DNA of 64,000 nt from Nomia melanderi (lineage: Eukaryota; Arthropoda; Insecta; Hymenoptera; Halictidae): the NCBI RefSeq assembly GCF_051020985.1, contig NC_134999.1, positions 6,324,001 to 6,388,000 on the forward strand. The letters run 5' to 3'. The position numbers and the translations under genes were made by a program. How positions within the stretch are numbered: the stretch's first letter is position 1; the number at the start of each line of letters is the position of its first letter. The notes under the pieces are model-generated. The model saw only the letters and a list, made by a program, of their open reading frames with translations, searched no databases and was not told the DNA's origin. Positions 23,902-35,602 of this stretch are shown here, in pieces.

Positions 23902-26087
23902 TCTAAAGTCAATTTCGACGAAATGTATACCGACCTTCCCATCGGTCAGCCGGATGTAGCCTTGGAACCTATGAGACCTCGTCCTGGAGTCCCATCACTG
24001 CTAAATCAAATGACTACCCCCGACCTTCCTGGCAATTCTGCCCGACGGAATCCAAGTTTTGCACTTTGGAAACCTGGATTGTATAGTGTAAAGTCAATTT
24101 CGACCAAAAGTATCCCGAACTTCCCATCGGTCAGCTGGATGTAGCCTTGGTCCCTATGAGACCTCGTCCTGGAGTCCCATCACTGCTAAGTCAAATGACT
24201 ACCCCCGTCCTTCCTGGCAACTCTGCCCGACGGAATCCAAGTTTTGCACTTTGGAAGCCTGCATTGTATTGTCTAAAGTCAATTTCGACCAAAAGTATCC
24301 CGAACTTCCCATTGGTCAGTCGGATGTAGCCTTGGAACCTATGAGACCTCGTCCTGGAGTCCCATCACAGCTAAGTCAAATGGCTTCACCCCACCTTCCT
24401 GGCAATTCTGGCCGACGGAATCCATGTTTTCCACTTTGGAAATCCGGATTGTATAGTCTAAAGTCAATTTCGACCAAAAGTATCCGGACCTTCCCATCGG
24501 TCAGCCGGATGTAGCCTTGGTCCCTATGAGATCTCGTCCCGGAGTCCCATCACTGCTAAGTCAAATGGCTACCCCCGACCTTCCTGACAATTCAGGCAGA
24601 CGGAATCCAAGTTTTCCACTTTGGCAACCTGGTTTGTATAGTCTAAAGTCATTTTCGACCAAAAGTATCCCGAACTTCCCATTGGTCGGTCGGATGTAGC
24701 CTTGGAACCTATGAGACCTCGTCCTGGAGACCCATCACTGCTAAGTCAAATGGCTGCACCCGACCTTCCTGGCAATTCTGGCCGACGGAATCCAAGTTTT
24801 CCACTTTGGCAACCTGGTTTGTATAGTCTAAAGTCATTTTCCACCAAAAGTATCCAGACCTTCCCATCGGTCCGCCGGATGTAGCCTTGGTCTCTATGAG
24901 ACCTCGCCCAGGTGTCCAATTACTGCTATGTCATATGGCAGCTACCCCCGACATTCCTGTGTACTCTGCCCGACGGAATCCAAGTTTTCCACTTTGGCAA
25001 CCTGGCTTGTATAGTCTAAAGTCAATTTCGACCAAAAGTATCCCGACCTTCCCATCGGTCAGCCGGATGTAGCCTTCGTCCCTATGACACATCGTCATGG
25101 AGTCCAAACACTGCTAAGTCAAATGGCTACCCCCGACCTTCCTGGCAATTCTGCCCGACGGAATCCAAGTTTGGCACTTTGGAAACCTGGATTGTATAGT
25201 CTAAAGACAATTTCGACCAAAAGTATCCCGACCTTCCCATCGGTCAGCCGGATGTAGCCTTGGTCCCTATGAGACCCCTCCCTGGTGTCCAATCACTGCT
25301 AAGTCACATGGCTACCCACGACCTTCCTGGCAATTCTGGCCGACGGAATCCAAGTTTTCCACTTTGGCAACCTGGTTTGTATAGTCTAAAGTCAATTTCG
25401 ACTAAAAGTATCCCGACCTTCCCATCGGTCAGCCGCATGTAGCCTTGGTCCCTATGAGACCTCGTCCTGGAGTCCAATCACTGCTAAGTAAAATGGCTAC
25501 CCCCGACCTTCCTGGCAATTCTGCTCGACGGAATCCATGTTTCCACTTTGGCAATCTGGTTTGTATAGTCTAAAGTCATTTTCGACCAAAAGTATACCGA
25601 TCTTCCCATCAGTCAGCTGGATGTAGCCTTGGGCGCTATTAGACCTCGTCCTTGAGTCCCATCACTGCTATGTCAAATGGCTACCCCCGACCTTCCTGGC
25701 AATTCTGCCCAACGGAATCCAAGTTTTCCAATTTGGCAACATGGTTTGTATAGTCTAATGTCATTTTCGACCAAAAGTATCCAGGCCTTCCCATCGGTGA
25801 GCCGGATGTAGCCTTGGTCCCTGAGAGATCTCGTCCTGGAGTCCCATCACTGCTAAGTCAAATGGCTATACCCGACCTTCCTGGCAATTCCGGCCGACGG
25901 AATCCAAGTTTTCCTCTTCGGAAACCTGGATTGTATAGTCTAAAGTCAATTTCGACCAAAAGTATCCCGACCTTCCCATCGGGCAGCCGAATGTAGCCTT
26001 GGAACCTATGAGACCTCGTCCTGGAGTCCCTTCAAAGCTAGGTCAAATGGCTCCCCCGACCTTCCTCCCAATTCCGGCCGACGGAAT

Positions 26088-26113
26088 CCAGGTTTTCCAC
26101 TTTGAAAACCTGG
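26088..26113. repeat. Perfect 10-bp inverted repeat (dyad monomer 6)
   Basis: Arms at 26088-26097 and 26104-26113. This is the U3 copy of dyad 3, with the same CCTCCCAATT variant. Confidence 0.9.
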
Positions 26114-27011
26114 TTTGTATAGCCTAAAGTCAATTTCGACCAGAAGTATCCCGACCTGCCCATCGGTCAGCCGGATGTAGCCTTGGTCCCTATGAGACCT
26201 CGTCCCGGAGTCCCATCACTGCTAAGTCAAATGGCTAGCCCCGACCTTCCCGGCAATTTAGGCCGACGGAATCAAAGTTTTCCACTTTGGAAACCTGGTT
26301 TGTATAGTCTAAAGTCAATTTCGACCAAAAGTAACCCGACCTTCCCATCGGTCAGCCGGATGTAGCCTTGGTCCCTATGAGACATCTCCCTGGTGTCCAA
26401 TCACTTCTAAGTCAAATGGCTTCCCCCGACCTTCCTGGCAATTCTGGCCGACGGAATCCAAGTTTTCCACTTTGGAAATCCGGATTGTATAGTCTAAAGT
26501 CAATTTCGACCAAAAGTATCCCGACCTTACCATCGGTCAGCCGGATGTATCCTTCGTCCCTATGAGACATCGTCCTGGAGTCCCATCACTGCTAAGTCAA
26601 ATGGCTACCCCCGATATTCCTGGCAATTCTGCCCGACGGAATCCAAGTTTTGCGCTTTGAAAACCTGGTTTGTATAGTCTAAAGTCAACTTCGACCAAAA
26701 GTATCCCGAACTTCCCATTGGTCAGTCGGATGTAGCATTGGAACCTGTGTGACCTCGTCCTGGAGTCCTATCACTGCTAAGACAAATGACTACCCCAGAC
26801 CTTCCTGGCAATTCTGCCCGACGGAATCCAAGTTTTTTACTTTGGAAACCTGGTTTGTATAGTCAAAAGTCAATTTCGACCAAAAGCATCCGGACCTTCC
26901 CATCGGGCAGCCGAATGTAGCCTTGGAACCTATGAGACCTCGTCCTGGAGTCCCTTCAAAGCTAGGTCAAATGGCTCCCCCGACCTTCCTCGCAATTCCG
27001 GCCGACGGAAT

Positions 27012-27037
27012 CCAGGTTTTCCACTTTGAAAACCTGG
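27012..27037. repeat. Perfect 10-bp inverted repeat (dyad monomer 7)
   Basis: Arms at 27012-27021 and 27028-27037. This is the U3 copy of dyad 4. No monomer with the perfect dyad was seen to the right of this point. Confidence 0.9.
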
Positions 27038-27104
27038 TTTGTATAGCCTAAAGTCAATTTCGACCAGAAGTATCCCGACCTGCCCATCGGTCAGCCGGAT
27101 GTAG

Positions 27105-27476
27105 CCTTGGTCCCTATGAGATCTCGTCCCGGAGTCCCATCACTGCTAAGTCAAATGGCTACCCCCGACCTTCCTGGCAATTCAGGCCGACGGAATCCAA
27201 GTTTTCTACTTTCGCAACCTGGTTTGTATAGTCTAAAGTCATTTTCGACCAAAAGTATCCCGAACTTCCCATTGGTCAGTCGGATGTAGCCTTGGAACCT
27301 ATGAGACCTCGTCCTGGAGACCCATCACTGCTAAGTCAAATGGCTGCACCCGACCTTCCTGGCAATTCTGGCCGACGGAATCCAAGTTTTCCACTTTGGC
27401 AACCTGGTTTGTATAGTCTAAAGTCATTTTCGACCAAAAGTATCCAGACCTTCCCATCGGTCCGCCGGATGTAGCC
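27105..27476 (+). repeat. Two monomers present in U3 but missing from the equivalent point of U2/W (about 19880)
   Basis: In the older copy the sequence passes from ...GATGTAGCCTTGGT straight to CTCTATGGACC near 19888. In U3 two full monomers lie between, and the junction reads CTCTATGAGACC. The offset between copies rises by 371-372 bp, which is two monomers plus the two-base difference in CTATGGACC. The two monomers resemble those at 24517-24884 and 17294-17661. Confidence 0.85.
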
Positions 27477-27670
27477 TTGGTCTCTATGAGACCTCGCCCA
27501 GGTGTCCAATTACTGCTAAGTCAAATGACTACCCCCGACCTTCATGGCAATTCTGCCCGACGGAATCCAAGTTTTCCACTTTGGAAACCTGGATTGTATA
27601 GTCTAAGGTCAATTTCGACCAAAAGTATCCCGACCTTCCCATCGGTCAGCCGGATGTAGCCTTGGTCCCT

Positions 27671-27687
27671 TCATAGGGATATCATTA
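27671..27687 (+). other. Second copy of the 17-bp template-switch scar
   Basis: The sequence is identical to that at 20077-20093, in the U3 counterpart of the same monomer. The scar therefore arose once and was copied by the U2/W-to-U3 duplication. Confidence 0.88.
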
Positions 27688-28974
27688 TCTCGTCCTGGAG
27701 TCCCATCACTGCTAAGTCAAATGGCTACCCCCGACCTTCCTGGCAATTCAGGCCGACGGAATCCAAGTTTTCCACTTTGGCAACCTGGTTTGTATAGTCT
27801 AAAGTCAATTTCGACCAAAAGTATCCCGAACTTCCCATCGGTCAGCCGGATGTAGCCTTCGTCCCTATGACACATCGTCATGGAGTCCAAACACTGCTAA
27901 GTCAAATGGCTACCCCCGACCTTCCTGGCAATTCTGCCCGACGGAATCCAAGTTTGGCACTTTGGAAACCTGGATTGTATAGTCTAAAGACAATTTCGAC
28001 CAAAGGTATCCCGAACTTCCCATCAGTCAGCTGGATGTAGCCTTGGTCCTATGAGACCTCTCCCTGGTGTCCAATCACTTCTAAGTCAAATGGCTTCCCC
28101 CGACCTTCCTGGCAATTCTGGCCGACGGAATCAAAGTTTTCCACTTTGACAACCTGGTTTGTATAGTCTAAAGTCAATTTCGACCAAAAGTATCCCGAAC
28201 TTCCCATCGGTCAGCCGGATATAGCCTTGTAACCTATGAGACCTCGTCCTGGAGTCCCATCACTGCTAAGTCAAATGGTTACCCCCGATGTTCCTGGCAA
28301 TTCTGCCCGACGGAATCCAAGTTTGGCACTTTGGAAACCTGGATTGTATAGTCTAAAGACAATTTCGACCAAAAGTATGCCGAACTTCCCATGGGTCAGT
28401 CGGATGTAGCCTTGGTCCCTATGAGACCTCGTCCTGGAGTCCCATCACAGCTAAGACAAATGACTCCCCCGACCTTCCTGGCTATTCCGGCCGACGGAAT
28501 CCAAGTTTTCCACTTTGGAAACCTGGTTTGTATAGTCTAAAGTCAATTTCGACCAAAAGTATCCCGACCTTCCCTTCGGTCAGCCGGATGTAGCCTTGGT
28601 CCCTATGAGACCTCTCCCTGGTGTCCAATCACTGCTAAGTCAAATGGCTACCCACGACCTTCCTGGCAATTCTGGCCGACGGAATCCAAGTTTTCCACTT
28701 TGGCAACCTGGTTTGTATAGTCTAAAGTCAATTTCGACTAAAAGTATCCCGACCTTCCCATCAGTCAGCTGGATGTAGCCTTGGGCGCTATTAGACCTCG
28801 TCCTTGAGTCCCATCACTGCTATGTCAAATGGCAGTTACCCCCGACATTCCTGTGTACTCTGCCCGACGGAATCCAAGTTTTCCACTTTGGAAACCTGAT
28901 TTCTATTGTCTAAAGTCAATTTCGACCAAAAGTATCCCGACCTTCCCATCGGTGAGCCGGATGTAGCCTTGGTC

Positions 28975-29412
28975 CCTGAGAGATCTCGTCCTGGAGTCCC
29001 ATCACTGCTAAGTCAAATGGCTACACCCGACCTTCCTGGCAATTCCGGCCGACGGAATCCAAGTTTTCCACTTTGGCAACCTGGTTTGTATAGTCTAAAG
29101 TCAATTTCGACTAAAAGTATCCCGACCTTCCCATCGGTCAGCCGCATGTAGCCTTGGTCCCTATGAGACCTCGTCCTGGAGTCCCATCACAGCTAAGTCA
29201 AATGACTCCCCCCGACCATCATGGCAATTCTGCCCGACGGAATCCAAGTTTTCCACTTTGGAAACCTGGATTGTATAGTCCAAGATCAATTTCGACCAAA
29301 AGTATCCCGACCTTCCCATCGGTCAGCCGGATGTAGCCTTGGTCCCTATGAGATCTCGTCCTGGAGTCCCATCACTGCTAAGTCAAATGGCTACCCCCGA
29401 CCTTCCTGGCAA
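28975..29412 (+). repeat. Duplicated segment, about 438 bp, first copy
   Basis: This matches 32861-33298 (offset 3,886 bp, 21 monomers). The shared markers are CCTGAGAGATCTCG, CAGCCGCATG, ACCATCATGGC and GTCCAAGATC. The copies part at AATTCAGGCC against AATTCTGCCC. Confidence 0.85.
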
Positions 29413-31743
29413 TTCAGGCCGACGGAATCCAAGTTTTCCACTTTGGCAACCTGGCTTGTATAGTCTAAAGTCAATTTCGACCAAAAGTATCCCGACCTTC
29501 CCATCGGTCAGCCGGATGTAGCCTTCGTCCCTATGACACATCGTCATGGAGTCCAAACACTGCTAAGTCAAATGGCTACCCCCGACCTTCCTGGCAATTC
29601 TGCAAGACGGAATCCAAGTTTGGCACTTTGGAAACCTGGATTGTATAGTCTAAAGTCAATTTCGACTAAAAGTATCCCGACCTTCCCATCGGTCAGCCGC
29701 ATGTAGCCTTGGTCCCTATGAGACCTCGTCCTGGAGTCCAATCACTGCTAAGTCAAATGGCTACACCCGACCTTCCTGGCAATTCCGGCCGACGGAATCC
29801 AAGTTTTCCTCTTCGGAAACCTGGTTTGTATAATCTAAAGTCAATTTCGACCAAAAGTATCCCGACCTTCCCATCGGTCAGCCGGGTGTAGCCTTGGTCC
29901 CTATGAGATCTCGTCCTCGAGTACCATCACTGCTAAGTCAAATGGCTACCCCCGACCTTCCTGGCAATTCTTGCCAACGGAATCCAAGTTTTCCACTTTG
30001 GAAACCTGGATTGTTTAGTCTAAAGTCCATTTCGACCAAAAGTATCCCGAACTTCTCATCGGTCAGCCGGATGTAGCCTTGGCCGCTATTAGATCTCGTC
30101 CTGGAGTCCCATCACTGCTAAGTCACATGGCTACCCCCGACCTTCCTGGCAATTCTGACCGACGGAATCCAAGTTTTGCACTTTGGAAACCTGGTTTGTA
30201 TAGTCTAAAGTCAATTTCGACTAAAAGTATCCCGAACTTTCCATTGGTCAGTCGGATGTAGCCTTGGAACATATGAGACCACGTCCTGGAGTCCCATCAC
30301 TGCTAAGTCAAATGACTACCTCCGACCTTCCTGGCAATTCTGCCCGACGGTGTCCAAGTTTTTCACTGTGGAAACCTGGTTTGTTTAGTCTAAAGTCAAT
30401 TTCGACCAAAAGTATCCCGACCTTCCCATCGGTCAGCCGGATGTAGCCTTCGTCCCTATGACACATCGTCATGGAGTCCAAACACTGCTAAGTCAAATGG
30501 CTACCACCGACCTTCCTGGCAATTCTGCCCGACGGAATCCAAGTTTGGCACTTTGGAAACCTGGATTGTATTGTCTAAAGACAATTTCGACCAAAAGCAT
30601 CCCGAACTTCCCATGGGTCAGTCGGATGTAGCCTTCGTCGCTATGAGACCTCTCCCTGGTGTCCAATCACTGCTAAGTCAAATGACTACCCCCGACCTTC
30701 ATGGCAATTCTGCCGGACGGAATCCAAGTTTTCCTCTTTGGAAACCTGGATTGTATAGTCTATGGTCAATTTCGACCAAAATTATCCCTACCTTCCCATC
30801 GGTCAGCCGGATGTAGCCTTGGAACCTATGAGACCTCGTCCAGGAGTCCCATCACTGCTAAGTCAGATGACTACTCCCGACCTTCCTGGCAATTCTGCCC
30901 CGACGGAATCGAAGTTTTGCACTTTGGAAACCTGGATTGTATAGTCTAAAGTCAATTTCGACCAAAAGTATCCCGACCTTCCCATCGGTCAGCCGGATGT
31001 AGCCTTGGTCCCTATTAGACATCGTCCAGGAGTCCCATCACAGCTAAGTCAAATGACTCCCCCGACCTTCCTGGCAATTCCGGCCGACGGAATCCAAGTT
31101 TTCCACTTTCGAAACCTGGTTTGTATAGTCTAAAGTCACTTTCGACCAAAAGTATCCCGACCCTCCCATCGGTCAGCCGGATGTTGCCTTCGTCCCTATG
31201 AGACATCGTCCTGAAGGTCCCATCACTGCTAAGTCAAATGGCTACCCCCGACCTTCCTGGCAATTCTGCCCGACGGAATCCAAGTTTTGCACTTTGGAAA
31301 CCTGGATTGTATATTCGAAAGTCACTTTCGACCAAAAGTATCCCGACCTTCCCATCGGTCAGCCGGATGTAGCCTTGGTCCCTATGAGACCTCGTCCTGG
31401 AGTCCCATCACAGCAAAGTCAAATGACTCCCCCGACCTTCCTGGCAATTCCGGCCGACGGAATCCAAGTTTTGCACTTTGGAAACCTGGATTGTATAGTC
31501 TAAAGTCAATTTCGACCAAAAGTATCCCGAACTTCCCACGGGTCAGCCGGATGTAGGCTTCGTCCCTATGAGACATCGTCGTGGAGTCCCATCACTGCTA
31601 AGTCAAATGGCTACCCCCGACCTTCCTGGCAATTCTGCCCGACGGAATCCAGGTTTTGCACTTTGGAAACCTGGATTGTATAGTCTAAAGTCAATTTCGA
31701 CCAAAAGTATCCCGACCTTCCCATCGGTTAGCCGGATGTAGCC

Positions 31744-32113
31744 TTGGAACCTATGAGACATCGTCCTGGAGTCCCATCACTGCTAAGTCAAATGGCTACC
31801 CCCGACCTTCCTGGCCATTCTGCCCGACGGAATCCAAGTTTTGCACTTTGGAAACCTGGATTGTATAGTCTAAAGTCAATTTCGAAAAAAAGTATCCCGA
31901 CCTTCCCATCGGTCAGCCGGATGTAGCCTTGGTCCCTATCAGACATCGTCCTGGAGTCCCATCACTGCTAAGTCAAATGGCTACCCCCGACCTTCCTGGC
32001 CATTCTGCCCGACGGCATCCAAGTTTTGCGCATTGGAAACCTGGATTGTATAGTCTAAAGTCAATTTCGAAAAAAAGTAACCCGACCTTCCCATCGGTCA
32101 GCCGGATGTAGCC
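31744..32113 (+). repeat. Two adjacent sister monomers with the seven-A variant
   Basis: The two consecutive 185-bp monomers differ at only a few positions (for example GAATCC against GCATCC, CACTTTGG against CGCATTGG, GTATCCC against GTAACCC). Both carry GGCCATTCTGCCC and TTCGAAAAAAAG, variants also seen together near 170-250 and 11633-11710. Confidence 0.8.
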
Positions 32114-32280
32114 TTGGTCCCTATTAGACATCGTCCTGGAGTCCCATAACTGCTAAATCGAATGGCTACCCCCGACCTTCCTGGCAATTCTGCCCGACGG
32201 AATCCAAGTTTTTCACTTTGGAAACCTGGATTGTATAGTCGAAAGTCATTTTCGACCAAATGTATCCAGACCTTCCCATC

Positions 32281-32465
32281 GGTCGGCCGGATGTAGCCTT
32301 GGAACCTATGAGACCTCGTCCTGGAGTGCCATCACTACTAAGTCAAATGGCTACCCCCGACCTTCCAGGCAATTCTGCCCGACGGAATCCAAGTTTTCCA
32401 CTTTGGAAACCTGGATTGTATAGTCTAACGTCAATTTCGACCAAAAGTATCCCGAACTTCCCATC
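32281..32465 (+). repeat. Representative 185-bp monomer with two related halves
   Basis: This monomer is close to the majority sequence and shows the internal structure. Three motifs occur twice at about half-monomer distance: CCTGGAGT at 32320 and CCTGGATT at 32410 (90 bp apart); CTAAGTCAA at 32338 and CTAACGTCAA at 32425 (CTAAAGTCAA in most monomers; about 87-88 bp apart); CCCGACCTTCC at 32356 and CCCGAACTTCC at 32451 (CCCGACCTTCC in most monomers; 95 bp apart). The motifs keep the same order in both halves. I infer that the monomer arose by doubling of a unit of about 90 bp and that the halves then diverged. Confidence 0.75.
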
Positions 32466-32860
32466 GGTCAGCCGGATGTAGCCTTGGAGCCTATGAGACC
32501 TCGTCCTGGAGTCCTATCACTGCTAAGGAAAGTGACTACCCCCGACCTTCCTGGCAATTCTACCCGGCGGAGCCCAAGTTTTCGACTTTGGAAACCTGGT
32601 TTGTATAGTCTAAAGTCAACTTCGACCAAAAGTATCCCGACCTTCCCATCGGTCAGCCGGATGTAGCCTTGGACCCTATGAGTCCTCGCCCTGGTGTCCA
32701 ATCACTGCTAAGTCAAATGGCTCCCCCCGACCTTCCTGGCAATTCTGCACTGACGGAATGCAAGTTTTGCACTTTGGAAACCTGGACTGTATAGTCGAAA
32801 GTCATTTTCGACCAAAAGTATCCCGACCTTCCCATCGGTCGGCCGGATGTAGCCTTGGAA

Positions 32861-33298
32861 CCTGAGAGATCTCGTCCTGGAGTCCCATCACTGCTAAGTC
32901 AAATGGCTACACCCGACCTTCCTGGCAATTCCGGCCGACGGAATCCAAGTTTTCCACTTTGGCAACCTGGTTTGTATAGTCTAAAGTCAATTTCGACTAA
33001 AAGTATCCCGACCTTCCCATCGGTCAGCCGCATGTAGCCTTGGTCCCTATGAGACCTCGTCCTGGAGTCCCATCACAGCTAAGTCAAATGACTCCCCCCG
33101 ACCATCATGGCAATTCTGCCCGACGGAATCCAAGTTTTCCACTTTGGAAACCTGGATTGTATAGTCCAAGATCAATTTCGACCAAAAGTATCCCGACCTT
33201 CCCATCGGTCAGCCGGATGTAGCCTTGGTCCCTATGAGATCTCGTCCTGGAGTCCCATCACTGCTAAGTCAAATGGCTACCCCCGACCTTCCTGGCAA
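32861..33298 (+). repeat. Duplicated segment, about 438 bp, second copy
   Basis: This is the partner of 28975-29412. At its left edge a GGTCGGCCGG monomer with TTGGAACC is fused to CTGAGAGATCTCG, so the exchange point falls inside a monomer near 32860. Confidence 0.85.
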
Positions 33299-33361
33299 TT
33301 CTGCCCTGACGGAATGCAAGTTTTGCACTTTGGAAACCTGGATTGTATAGTCGAAAGTCAT

Positions 33362-34110
33362 TTTCGACCAAAAGTATCCCGACCTTCCCATCGTTCAGCC
33401 GGATGAAGCCTTGGTCCCTATGAGACCTCTCACTGGTGTCCAATCACTTCTAAGTCAAATGGCTTTCCCCGACATTCCTGGCAATTCTGGCCCACGGAAT
33501 ACAGGATTTCCACTTTGTCAACCTGGTTTGTATAGTCTAAAGTCATTTTCGACCAAAAGTATCCAGACATGCCCATCGGTCAGCCGGATGTAGCCTTGGT
33601 CCCTATGAGACCTCGCCCACGTGTCCAATCACTGCTAACTCGAATGGCTTCCCCCGACCTTCCTGGCAATTCCGGCCGACGGAAACCAAGTTTTCCACTT
33701 TGGAAACCTGGTTTGTATAGTCTAAAGTCAATTTCGACTAAAAGTATCCCGTCCCACCCATCGGTCAGCCGTATGTATCCTTGGTCCCAATGAGACCTCG
33801 CCCTGGTGTCCAATCACTGCTAAGTCAAATGGCTACCCCCGACCTTCCTGGCAATTCTGGCCGACGGAATCCAAGTTTTCCACTTTGGAAACCTGTATTG
33901 TTTAGTCTAAAGCCAATTTCGACAAAAAGTATCCAGACCTGCCCATCGGTCAGCCGGATGTAGCCTTGGTCCCTATGAGACCTCGCCCTGGTGTCCAATC
34001 ACTGCTAAGTCAAATGACTACCCCCGACCTTCCTGGCAATTCCGGCCGACGGAGTCCAAGTTATCCACTTTGGGCACCTGGTTTGTATAGTCTAAAGTCA
34101 ATTTCGACCA
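33362..34110 (+). repeat. Segment V, copy 1 (about 749 bp)
   Basis: This matches 59771-60519 at an offset of 26,409 bp. The shared markers are CATCGTTCAGCC, GATGAAGCC, CCTCTCACTGG, GGCTTTCCCCGACATT, CTTTGTCAACC and CGCCCACGTGTCC. Most differences cluster in the monomer at 33781-33965; its counterpart instead repeats the CCGTCCCACCC variant of the preceding monomer. Confidence 0.85.
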
Positions 34111-35277
34111 AAAGTATCCTGAACTTCCCACGGGTCAGCCGGATGTAGGCTTCGTCCCTATGAGACATCGTCGTGGAGTCCAATCACTGCTAAGTCAAAT
34201 TGCTACCCCCGACCTTCCTGGCAATTCTGCCCGACGGAATCCAAGTTTTCCACTTTGGCAACCTCGTTTGTATAGTCTAAAGTCATTTTCGACCAAAAGT
34301 ATCCAGGCGTTCCCATCGGTCAGCCGGATGTAGCCTTGGTCCCTATGAGACCTCGGCCTGGTATCGAATCACTGCTAAGTCAAATGACTACCCCCGACCT
34401 TCATGGCAATTCTGCCCGACGGAATCCAAGTTTTCCACTTTGGAAACCTGGATTGTATAGTCTAAGGTCAATTCCGACCAAACGTATCCCGACCTTCCCA
34501 TCGGTCAGCCGGATGTAGCCTTGGTCCCTATGAGACCTAGTCCTGGAGTGCTATCACTGCTAAGTCAAATGGCTTCCCCCGACCTTCCTGGCAATTCTGC
34601 CCGACGGAGTCCAAGTTTTCCACTTTGGGAACGTGGATTGTATAGTCTAAAGTCTATTTCGACTAAAACTATCCCGACCATCCCATCGGTCAGCCGGATG
34701 TAGCCTTGGTCCCTATGAGACCTCGTCCAGGAGTCCCATCACAGCTATGTCAAATGGCAGCTACCCCCGACATTCCTGGCTACCCTGCCCGACGGAATCC
34801 AAGATTCCACTTTGAAAACCTGATTTCTATAGTCTAAAGTCAATTTCGACCAAAAGTAACTCGACCTTCCCATCGGTCAGCCGGATGTAGCCTTCGTCCC
34901 TATGAGACCTCATCCTGGAGTCCCATCACTGCTAAGTCAAATGACTACCCCCGACCTTCCTGGCAATTCTGCCCGACGGAGTCCCCGTTTTCCACTTTGG
35001 AAACCTGGTTTGTATAGTCTAAAGTCAATTTCGACCAAAAGTATCCCGACCTTCCAATCGGTCAGCCGGATGTCGCCTTGGACCCTATGAGACCTCGCCC
35101 TGGTGTCCAATCACTGCTGAGTCAAACGACTACCCCCGACCTTCCTGGCAATCCTGCCCGACGGAATCCAAGTTTTCCACTTTGGCAACCTGGTTTGTAT
35201 AGTCTAAAGTCATTTTCGACCAAAAGTATCCCGACCTTCCCATCGGTCAGCCCGATGTAGCCTTGGTCCCTATAAGT

Positions 35278-35602
35278 CCTCGTCCTGGAGTCCCATCACT
35301 GCTAAGTCAAATGACTACCCCCGTCCTTCCTGGCAACTCTGCCCGACGGAATCCAAGTTTTGCACTTTGGAAGCCTGTATTGTATTGTCTAAAGTCAATT
35401 TCGACCAAAAGTATCCCGAACTTCCCATTGGTCAGTCGGATGTAGCCTTGGAACCTATGAGACCTCGTCCTGGAGTCCCATCGCAGCTAAGTCAAATGGC
35501 TTCACCCCACCTTCCTGGCAATTCTGGCCGACGGAATCCATGTTTTCCACTTTGGAAATCCGGATTGTATAGTCTAAAGTCAATTTCGACCAAAAGTATC
35601 CC
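35278..35602 (+). repeat. Displaced copy of a U2/U3 segment
   Basis: The two monomers correspond to 24162-24486 and 16939-17261. They contain CCCCCGTCCTTCCTGGCAAC followed by CCCATTGGTCAGTCGG and GGAAATCCGG. This copy lies outside the 1.6-29 kb higher-order region, which indicates longer-range movement. Confidence 0.82.

Larger units (their letters stand above)
21531..28950 (+). repeat. Higher-order copy U3, near-identical duplicate of 14308-21357
   Basis: Positions match at a constant offset of 7,223 bp to about 27.1 kb and at 7,594-7,595 bp afterwards. By eye I noted about ten substitutions in more than 7 kb (for example 15600 CACG against CCCG, 15097 CATCC against CGTCC, 17567 GAGTCC against GAATCC, 24262 TGCATTG against TGTATTG, 20801 GGTAAG against GGTCAG). 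The only large change is two additional monomers at 27105-27476. The copy starts in mid-unit: the monomer at 21479-21563 fuses the end of block W to the middle of U2. Confidence 0.9.
28951..33361 (+). repeat. Mosaic block after U3 (about 24 monomers)
   Basis: No long collinear copy of U1-U3 continues here. The block begins where U3 breaks off at GGTGAGCC near 28952. It contains the left partner of a 438-bp duplication (28975-29412 with 32861-33298), two adjacent near-identical monomers at 31744-32113, and several 184-bp monomers with GACTCCCCCGACC (31047, 31424). Otherwise I see single variant monomers without a longer pattern. Confidence 0.75.
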
